Notes under the pieces: model-generated
Told to the model about the DNA's origin: nothing
Seen by the model: only the letters and a program-made list of their open reading frames with translations
The model's database searches: none
Position numbers and translations under genes: made by a program
Source: Thermoplasmata archaeon
GTDB lineage: Archaea; Thermoplasmatota; Thermoplasmata; Lutacidiplasmatales; UBA184
NCBI GenBank assembly: GCA_021844945.1
Contig: JAKBSJ010000002.1
Span: 1 to 38,964 of the forward strand
Direction of reading: 5' to 3'
DNA: 38,964 bases
Shown: positions 33,020 through 38,964 of the stretch, one piece after another
Numbering within the stretch: position 1 is the stretch's first letter
Layout: every line of letters starts with the position of its first letter

Positions 33020-35737
33020 ATGGGTCCGATGTCGGTCTCGCAGGAGTCGGCGGTAGGAGGCTCCACGCCGTTGGCCGCCCGTTTCGAGCCGGGACCGATC
33101 GAGCATCGCTGGCAAGAGGAGTGGGCCCGCCTCGCCGCCTTCCGCGCCCCCGACCGCCCTCGCGGGCCGACGTTCGCTCTGGCCCTTCCCCCGCCCAACG
33201 TGACCGGGGTCCTCACCATCGGCCACATGCTGGGCGGCACCGTGATGGACGTGCTGGTGCGCCGGGCTCGCATGCAGGGCCGACCGACATTGTGGGTCCC
33301 GGGCGTCGACCACGCAGGGCTCGCAACGCAGGTCGAGGTGCGCCGCCGGCTTTCGCGCCAGGGGATTCGGTTCGAGGCGCTGCCGCAGGGCGAGGCGCTC
33401 GGTCACCTCGAGAAGTGGCGCGAGGAGCACGAGGCTCGGATCCGGACCCAGTTCGAAGCGGCGGGATTCTCGATCGACTGGTCCCGCTTCCGCTACACCC
33501 AGGACGCGCTCGCCACGCGCGCGACCCGCGAGGCGTTCGTTCGGCTCTACCGGGAGGGGTTGATCTACCGCGGTGAGCGGATGATCAACTGGGATCCTCG
33601 ACTCGAGACCGCGATCTCCGACCTCGAGGTGGTCCACTCGGAGGAGGAGGGGACGCTGTACTACGTTCGGTATCCTTGGGCCGACGGAAGCCCCGGGGGG
33701 ATGGAGGTGGCGACGGCCCGTCCGGAGACGATCCTCGGGGATGTCGCGATCGCGGTCCATCCCTCCGATACGCGCCACTCGGCGATGGTGGGACGGCGCG
33801 TGCGCGTGCCGTTCACGGACCGGGTCGTCCCCATCATCACCGACGAGGCCATCGATCCGGCGTTCGGCACCGGCGCCCTCAAGGTGACACCGCGGCACGA
33901 TCTCGTCGACTACGAGGTCTTCCGGCGCCATCCGGATCTCGCGATGCCCCCCGAGATCTTCGATACGCGGGCCCGGCTCACGGGATCCGGAGTTCCCGCG
34001 GAGTGGCAAGGATTGGACCGAGACGTGGCTCGGGAGCGCGCCGCCGAGGAACTCGAACGGCTGGCCCTTCTCGTCCGACGCGAGAAGTTCCGCCACTCGG
34101 TCGCCCGATCGGAGAGGTCTGAGGCAATCGTCGAGCCTCGTCTTTCGACCCAGTGGTTTGTGCGGATGGAGCCGCTCGCCGCGCCCGCCATCGCGACGGT
34201 GCGCGAGGGCCGTATCCGCATCCATCCGGAGCGGTGGAACCTCACGTACTTCCGGTGGATGGAATCGATCCAAGATTGGTGCATCTCCCGCCAGATCCTC
34301 TGGGGCCATCGGATACCCGTCTACACGTGCCGCTCGTGTCGGAACGAGTTCGCGTCCGTTGACGAGCCGAAGGAGTGCCCCTCGTGCCATCGGGCCGACC
34401 TCGCCCAGGACCCGGACGTGCTCGACACGTGGTTCACGAGCTGGATGTGGCCGTTTCTCGCCCTAGGATGGCCCGAGGCGACCGGCGACCTTGCCCACTA
34501 CTACCCGACGAAGGTGCTGGTCACCGGCCGCGACATCATGTTCTTCTGGGTCGCCCGGATGATCATGGCCGGTCTCAAGTTCACCGACCGGCCGCCGTTC
34601 CCCGACGTGGTGTTCACGGGCATGCTGCGCGACGCCCAAGGCCGGCGAATGTCGAAGCACCTCGGCAACTCGCCGGATCCGCTCGAGGTCATTCGGGAGC
34701 GAGGGGCCGACACGCTGCGATTTTCCCTCGCCTTCCCGAACCCTATCGAGGAGGATGGTCCGTTCGGACGGGCCCCGTTGGACGGAGCACGTAACTTTCT
34801 CACCAAGCTGTGGAACGTCGGCCGGTTCACCCTACTTCACACCCCGGCGGACACTCCGGCACCGACCGCTCCCCCACTCCTTGGACCGGACTCGACCCTC
34901 GAGGACCGGTGGATTCTCTCTCGCTACGCTCGCACGCGCGAAGAGGTTGAGAGCTCCCTCGATGCTTTCCAGATCTCCCGGGCGGCCGGCGCGCTCTATC
35001 AGTTCCTTTGGCACGACGTGGCGGACCGCTACGTGGAGATGGTCAAGGAGCGGCTCTCCGGCGGGGTCGGTACCCCTTCCCAACGAGCGGCCCGGACGAC
35101 GCTCCTTTTCGTGACGGAGCGCGCCCTTCGCCTCCTGCACCCGTTCGTGCCTCACGTCACGGAGGAGCTCTGGCACGCCTACCCGCACGATGGGGAACTA
35201 TTGGCCCTCGCGCCTTGGCCGGACGCAGAACTGTCGCCCGATCCGACCGCGGAGGCGGAGATGGAGGCCGTGCTGGAGGCCGTGCGGCTCCTTCGAAATC
35301 TTCGATCGGAGGAGAGCATCGCCGCCGAGAAGGTCCCTCCGGCCTGGGTTCGAGCCACGACGCCGAGCCTGACCGCGCTCTTCCAACTCCACCACGGGAC
35401 GATCGAGCGACTCGCCCGGGTCCACCCCCTCACGATCCTGGCGTCGGGAGCACAAGGACCCGAGAACGCGTCGAGCCGGGTGGCTCCCTTCGGAGAGGTC
35501 AGCGTCCCGCGGCCCGAAGGCTCCGCCGAAACGAACGAGGCCTTGGAACGGGAGCGGGAGAAACTGATCGGACTCCTCGAGCATAGCCGCGAGCGCCTCG
35601 CGGATCCCGGATTTCGCGCCCGAGCCCCCCCCGCGGTGGTGCGGGAACACGAGACGAAGGTCGAGGAGCTGGCGGGGCGCATTCGACGCATCGATGCGCA
35701 CTTGAGCCGAGACGGTTCCTCGAAGGCGAACCCATGA
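33020..35737 (+). CDS. valS: Valine-tRNA ligase, bacterial-type
   Basis: A 905-residue class I synthetase. LPPPNVTGVLTIGHMLGG carries the HIGH-box as TIGH (~66-69), and RMSKHLGNSPDPLEVI (~542) carries the KMSKS loop as RMSKH. The CP1 editing domain lies between. A zinc finger CRSC...CPSC sits at ~437-456. The anticodon domain and a C-terminal coiled coil (~840-895, EALEREREKLIGLLEHSRER) follow. The coiled-coil tail and the overall wording resemble bacterial ValRS, suggesting transfer. An ATG at 33029 is an equally good start; an A/T-rich stretch near 32992-33004 sits closer to the usual spacing for it. The stop overlaps the aldo/keto reductase gene by 4 nt. Confidence 0.95.
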   Translation: MGPMSVSQESAVGGSTPLAARFEPGPIEHRWQEEWARLAAFRAPDRPRGPTFALALPPPNVTGVLTIGHMLGGTVMDVLVRRARMQGRPTLWVPGVDHAGLATQVEVRRRLSRQGIRFEALPQGEALGHLEKWREEHEARIRTQFEAAGFSIDWSRFRYTQDALATRATREAFVRLYREGLIYRGERMINWDPRLETAISDLEVVHSEEEGTLYYVRYPWADGSPGGMEVATARPETILGDVAIAVHPSDTRHSAMVGRRVRVPFTDRVVPIITDEAIDPAFGTGALKVTPRHDLVDYEVFRRHPDLAMPPEIFDTRARLTGSGVPAEWQGLDRDVARERAAEELERLALLVRREKFRHSVARSERSEAIVEPRLSTQWFVRMEPLAAPAIATVREGRIRIHPERWNLTYFRWMESIQDWCISRQILWGHRIPVYTCRSCRNEFASVDEPKECPSCHRADLAQDPDVLDTWFTSWMWPFLALGWPEATGDLAHYYPTKVLVTGRDIMFFWVARMIMAGLKFTDRPPFPDVVFTGMLRDAQGRRMSKHLGNSPDPLEVIRERGADTLRFSLAFPNPIEEDGPFGRAPLDGARNFLTKLWNVGRFTLLHTPADTPAPTAPPLLGPDSTLEDRWILSRYARTREEVESSLDAFQISRAAGALYQFLWHDVADRYVEMVKERLSGGVGTPSQRAARTTLLFVTERALRLLHPFVPHVTEELWHAYPHDGELLALAPWPDAELSPDPTAEAEMEAVLEAVRLLRNLRSEESIAAEKVPPAWVRATTPSLTALFQLHHGTIERLARVHPLTILASGAQGPENASSRVAPFGEVSVPRPEGSAETNEALEREREKLIGLLEHSRERLADPGFRARAPPAVVREHETKVEELAGRIRRIDAHLSRDGSSKANP

Positions 35738-36714
35738 CGAAGTCCCCGCGCCGTCGAGCGAGATCGCCCCCGAAGACGCCCGCCCCGTCGATTACCATCG
35801 GCTCGGTGCCCATCTCGGGCACGTCCAAGCCCCATCCCGAGATCGGATTGGGGCTCTGGAACCTCGGTCGGTGGACGAGGCAGGACGAGCTCCGGGAAGA
35901 GTCTACGGCGTCCCACGCGATCGAGGCCGGGATCCGATGGCTCGATACCGCGGAAGTTTATGGTGCGGGCCGCTCCGAGCGGATCCTCGGGGGAGTACTC
36001 GCCCGCCACGCGGGTATCTCGCCGGAGCCGTTCGTCGTGAGCAAGGTGTCGTGGGAGCACCTACGACCCGCGCAGGTCCGCGCGGCGATCCAGGGAACCC
36101 TCGAGCGCCTCGACCGGCCGATGGTGGACCTCTACCTCGTCCATGCCCCGGACGATCGGGTTCCGATCGCCGACACGATGGGCGTGCTCGCCGAGCTCGC
36201 GGATGACGGGAGGATCGGGGCGGTCGGGGTCTCGAACTTCAACGTACCCCAGTTGGACGAGGCACAATCCGCCCTCGGCACCCGCAAGATCGCGGTGAAC
36301 CAGATCCGTTACAACTTGATCGACCGCGAAGACGGGGACGAGCTGCGGGACCATTGCGCCCGGACCGGCGTAATCCTCGAGGCGTACACCCCGCTCGCCC
36401 ACGGCCTTCTGACGGGCCGCTTTCTCACTCCCGATTCCATACCGGCCGCGAACCGGCGGGGATCCCGACGCCTGGACGCCGAGCACGCGGAGTCGACCCT
36501 CGCCCAGGTTCGCGACCTCGCGACGATCGCCGAGAAGGCGGAGGTGACCCTCGCCGCCGTGGCGCTCCACTGGATCCGACGGCAGGGAGCGCTCCCACTG
36601 TTCGGCGCGAGCCGGCCCGAGCAGGTCGACGCGAACCTCCGAGCGTGGGGAACGCCCGTTCCGGACGACGTGCTCGACGCGGCGGACGCCGTGACGCGGT
36701 CGGCACATGATTAA
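35734..36714 (+). CDS. Aldo/keto reductase
   Basis: A 326-residue NADPH-dependent oxidoreductase with a TIM barrel. The catalytic tetrad is complete: D71 and Y76 in WLDTAEVYGAGRSE, K104 in VVSKVSW and H137 in VDLYLVHAPDD. AVGVSNFNVPQLDEA and the cofactor-site segment LPLFGASRPEQVDANL are present. The substrate is unknown. The ~20 basic residues at the N-terminus precede the usual start and may be a mis-extended region. The ATG overlaps the valS stop by 4 nt, so co-translation is likely. The end overlaps the HAD gene by 8 nt. Confidence 0.92.
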   Translation: MTKSPRRRARSPPKTPAPSITIGSVPISGTSKPHPEIGLGLWNLGRWTRQDELREESTASHAIEAGIRWLDTAEVYGAGRSERILGGVLARHAGISPEPFVVSKVSWEHLRPAQVRAAIQGTLERLDRPMVDLYLVHAPDDRVPIADTMGVLAELADDGRIGAVGVSNFNVPQLDEAQSALGTRKIAVNQIRYNLIDREDGDELRDHCARTGVILEAYTPLAHGLLTGRFLTPDSIPAANRRGSRRLDAEHAESTLAQVRDLATIAEKAEVTLAAVALHWIRRQGALPLFGASRPEQVDANLRAWGTPVPDDVLDAADAVTRSAHD

Positions 36715-37393
36715 GCTGGTCGCTTTTGACATGGACGGGACGCTCATCGACGTCGCGAGCTCCTGGGCCGCCGTGCACCGGCACTACGGTCTCTCCAACG
36801 CGAAGGCGGTCGAACGGTTCCTGCGCGACGAGATCGACGACGTCGAGTTCGTCCGTGCGGACGTTCAGCTCTGGCAGAGCGTGAACCCGGACATTTCGAT
36901 CGACGACCTCGAGCGGATCCTCGGGAAGGTCCCGTTGATGCCGGGAGCGCGCGAACTGGTGGCAGGGTTGAGGTCCGACGGAATCCGGACGGCGATCGTC
37001 TCGGGAGGTCTCGACGTGGCGGCCCGTCGCGTCGGCCGAGAGCTGGGGATCGACTACGTTCTCGCGAACGGGATCCGCGTCCGGCCGGACGGACGACTGA
37101 CCGACGAGGGGATCGTCCGGGTGCCCATCAAGCAGAAGGATCGGGTCCTCGCCGCCGTCCAGCGCCAGCTCTCGGTGACACGGGAGGAGACCGCAAGCGT
37201 CGGCAATTCCGAGATCGACATCGCCATGTTCCGCGAGAGTCGCGTCGGGATCGCGTTCCGTCCGGAGGACCCTCCGACCCGAGCCGCCGCGACCTTCGTC
37301 ATTGAGGGCGGGTCGCTCTTGCCGGCGCTGGCCTACCTTCGATCGGTCCGGGACGGGCCTCCGGCGGCCGCCATCCCGAAGGCCGGCCCATGA
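36707..37393 (+). CDS. HAD-family phosphatase, SerB-like
   Basis: A 228-residue haloacid-dehalogenase phosphatase. Motif I is FDMDGTLID with nucleophile D8 and acid/base D10. Motif II is TAIVSGGLDVAARRV. The conserved lysine lies in the KQKDRV region and motif III is SVGNSEIDIAMF. The layout, with helical cap after motif I and SGG motif II, fits phosphoserine-phosphatase-like enzymes. Other phosphomonoesters are possible. The start lies 8 nt inside the aldo/keto reductase gene and the stop overlaps the PhzF gene by 4 nt, so it is a central part of a tight operon. Confidence 0.9.
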   Translation: MIKLVAFDMDGTLIDVASSWAAVHRHYGLSNAKAVERFLRDEIDDVEFVRADVQLWQSVNPDISIDDLERILGKVPLMPGARELVAGLRSDGIRTAIVSGGLDVAARRVGRELGIDYVLANGIRVRPDGRLTDEGIVRVPIKQKDRVLAAVQRQLSVTREETASVGNSEIDIAMFRESRVGIAFRPEDPPTRAAATFVIEGGSLLPALAYLRSVRDGPPAAAIPKAGP

Positions 37394-38217
37394 GCCGGGG
37401 GCTCCCGACCTACTGGGTCGATGCCTTCGTCGGACCCGGTCTCCGAGGAAACCCCGCCGCGGTGTGCCTCCTCGACGAACCGATGCCGGAGAGATCCCAC
37501 CTCGCGATCTCCTCCGAGATGGGTCTCCCCGAGACGGCGTTCGTTCGCAGGATCCGCGACGGCTCCTACGCACTCCGATGGTTCACCCCTCGGGTCGAGG
37601 TGCCCCTGTGCGGCCACGCCACGCTCGCGAGTGCCCACGTGCTCTACCACGAGCGCGGGCTCGCGGACCCTACGCTTCTCTTTGACGCCCGGTCCGGTGC
37701 GCTCCGCGCGCGCCGGTCCGGCTCCGACATCGTTCTCGAGTTCCCGCGCGAAGACCCCGTCCCCGCGAGCCTTCCCCGGGATTTGCTCGATGCGCTGGGG
37801 GTCCGGGGAGCGCGCAACGTACGACGCGGTCCTCGCTCCTCCAAGTTCCTGGTCGAGCTCTCGAGCCCGGAAGAGGTCGCCGCCCTCGACCCGGACCTCG
37901 GACGCCTCGAGCGGAGCGTCACGGACGGCTCGGTCGAGGGGATCATCGTTACCGCCGCTGGCCGACCTCCGATCGACTTCGTCTCCCGCTTCTTCCATCC
38001 GTGGGCTGGGGTTCCTGAGGACCCGGTCACCGGATCCGCCCACACCGTCCTCACGCCGTACTGGTCCGAGCGTACCGGACGCACCCGGATGAGGGCCCGA
38101 CAGCTTTCCGCCCGCGGAGGGGAGATCGGGGTCGAACTTCGGGACACGTCGGTCGAACTCACGGGACGTTCGCGCACGGTCGCTCTGGGCGAAATCGATC
38201 TCTCGGCCCTTGATTGA
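37390..38217 (+). CDS. PhzF-family isomerase/epimerase-like protein
   Basis: A 275-residue protein of the PhzF/DapF-like fold with two related halves. It begins YWVDAFVGPGLRGNPAAVCL, followed by MGLPETAFV with catalytic glutamate E48, and RWFTPRVEVPLCGHATLASA. The second half carries RFFHPWAGVPEDPVTGSAHT. PhzF in pseudomonads isomerises a phenazine precursor, but the wide family mostly has unknown substrates, and no phenazine genes are here. The ATG overlaps the HAD stop by 4 nt. It is the last gene of the valS operon; the aIF2-beta gene follows 56 nt later with its own A/T-rich element. Confidence 0.92.
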   Translation: MSRGLPTYWVDAFVGPGLRGNPAAVCLLDEPMPERSHLAISSEMGLPETAFVRRIRDGSYALRWFTPRVEVPLCGHATLASAHVLYHERGLADPTLLFDARSGALRARRSGSDIVLEFPREDPVPASLPRDLLDALGVRGARNVRRGPRSSKFLVELSSPEEVAALDPDLGRLERSVTDGSVEGIIVTAAGRPPIDFVSRFFHPWAGVPEDPVTGSAHTVLTPYWSERTGRTRMRARQLSARGGEIGVELRDTSVELTGRSRTVALGEIDLSALD

Positions 38218-38273
38218 GACGCGGGCACCCGCGCGCCAACCTTTTGCGCAGCGCCCGGCATTGGTCGGCACCG

Positions 38274-38891
38274 ATGGAAGGGTACGAAGCGCTGCTCGAG
38301 CGGGCGCGGGCCAAACTCCCCGAGGTCAAGGTGGGCGGGGAGAGGTTCGTCGTTCCCGAGCCGGACGTCATGGTCGATGGCCGGAACACGGTCATCCGCA
38401 ACCTGGGTCCGATCGCGGAGGTCCTCCGGCGCGAGCCCGCGCATCTGATCGGATTCCTCGCGAAGGAGCTGGGTTGCCCGGGCGTGCTCGACCTCCCCCG
38501 CGGCGTGCTCAAGTCCCGAGTCAGCGGCGAAGCGATCCAGCTGAAGATCCGGGAGTACACCGAGAAGTTCGTCATCTGTTCGGAGTGCAAGCGCCCCGAC
38601 ACGCACCTCCAGAAGGATGGGCGCCTTCTGATCCTGGTCTGCGAAGCGTGCGGCGCGCAGCGACCGGTGACGGTCCGCCGCGTGGTCGCCCCCGAGAAGC
38701 CGAAAGCCCCCGTCGTCGTCGGCGAGGTCTATCGCCTGACGATCGAGGACGTGGGACGCCGGGGCGACGGTGTGGCCAAGAAGGAGGGTTTCGTCATCTT
38801 CGTCACCGGAGCGAACCAGCGCGGCACGAGCGTCAACGCGAAGATCACGAAGGTCCTCGGCAACAACGCTTACGCCGTGGTCCAACCTTAG
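38274..38891 (+). CDS. Translation initiation factor aIF2-beta fused to a TRAM domain
   Basis: A 205-residue protein. The aIF2-beta/eIF5 core occupies ~1-140, with the helix-turn-helix region (RNLGPIAEVLRREPAHLIGF) and a zinc-binding C-terminal part, CSECKRPDTHL...CEACGAQRPV. aIF2-beta is part of the factor that delivers initiator tRNA to the ribosome. The remaining ~60 residues are a TRAM domain (GEVYRLTIEDVGRRGDGVAK, FVIFVTGANQRGTSVNAKI) that binds RNA. This fusion is known in several archaeal lineages. The ATG at 38274 gives the standard N-terminus; a longer frame from 38214 would overlap the PhzF gene. An A/T-rich CCTTTTGCG lies ~32 nt upstream. Confidence 0.92.
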   Translation: MEGYEALLERARAKLPEVKVGGERFVVPEPDVMVDGRNTVIRNLGPIAEVLRREPAHLIGFLAKELGCPGVLDLPRGVLKSRVSGEAIQLKIREYTEKFVICSECKRPDTHLQKDGRLLILVCEACGAQRPVTVRRVVAPEKPKAPVVVGEVYRLTIEDVGRRGDGVAKKEGFVIFVTGANQRGTSVNAKITKVLGNNAYAVVQP

Positions 38892-38897
38892 CCCGCG

Positions 38898-38964
38898 ATG
38901 CGCGCGACGCGCTGGCTCGGGCTGCTCGCGCTTTACGTCGGTGCGCAATCGCTGGCCCTAGCGC
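38898..38964 (+). CDS. N-terminus of a membrane protein, truncated by the window edge
   Basis: An ATG 6 nt after the aIF2-beta stop opens a frame reading MRATRWLGLLALYVGAQSLA to the edge, a positively charged start followed by a hydrophobic helix. It could be the first transmembrane segment of a polytopic protein such as an archaeal presenilin-type protease, whose N-termini look similar. With about 22 codons visible that is a guess. Confidence 0.5.
   Translation, partial: MRATRWLGLLALYVGAQSLALA

Overview
The window is a gene-dense, strongly GC-rich stretch of an archaeal chromosome. A thermosome subunit, RNA polymerase subunit F, ribosomal protein L21e, Pus10, an aIF2-beta/TRAM protein, a DUF655 protein and a XerA-like recombinase are all archaeal hallmarks. 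TATA-like boxes about 25-30 nt before start codons, implying leaderless or near-leaderless mRNAs, agree with this. A DUF6015-type protein, which I associate with Thermoplasmatota, together with catalase-peroxidase and bacterial-looking aminoacyl-tRNA synthetases, suggests a high-GC, oxygen-exposed member of that phylum. The assignment is inferred from gene content, not from phylogeny.

Layout. The left edge (1-1651, minus) holds the start of an operon: a HydB-like 4Fe-4S protein, a cyclic-nucleotide-binding-domain protein and the first codons of a third gene. A branched-chain aminotransferase (minus) follows, divergent from a complete four-gene 2-oxoacid:ferredoxin oxidoreductase operon (delta-alpha-beta-gamma, 2823-5531). 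Together these could convert branched-chain amino acids to acyl-CoA and reduced ferredoxin. Next come an EamA exporter, a universal stress protein, tRNA-Cys(GCA), KatG, and a metG-PHP pair on the minus strand. ThyX is divergent from metG.

From 13.9 to 20 kb lie an FAD oxidoreductase, a Xer recombinase and a polytopic membrane protein (all minus), then a tightly overlapping plus operon: TtuA/Ncs6-like tRNA thiolase, 3-hydroxyacyl-CoA dehydrogenase and PrsW-type protease. From 20 to 23 kb (minus) a DUF6015-type protein precedes an 849-residue HerA/VirD4-like ATPase whose C-terminus resembles a PD-(D/E)XK nuclease. This is the most unusual protein in the window.

From 23.1 to 26.4 kb runs an information-processing operon (pus10, rpl21e, rpoF, DUF655, ksgA), followed by a MoeB-rhodanese protein and the thermosome. 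The right part carries an amidase, an unrecognised small protein, class II lysS, then valS - aldo/keto reductase - HAD phosphatase - PhzF with overlapping ends, aIF2-beta/TRAM, and the first codons of a membrane protein cut by the window edge.

I saw no CRISPR array, insertion sequence, rRNA gene or replication origin. One tRNA gene was found. No complete new defence or mobile system could be demonstrated; the ATPase-nuclease protein with its DUF6015 neighbour is the best candidate for an undescribed function.
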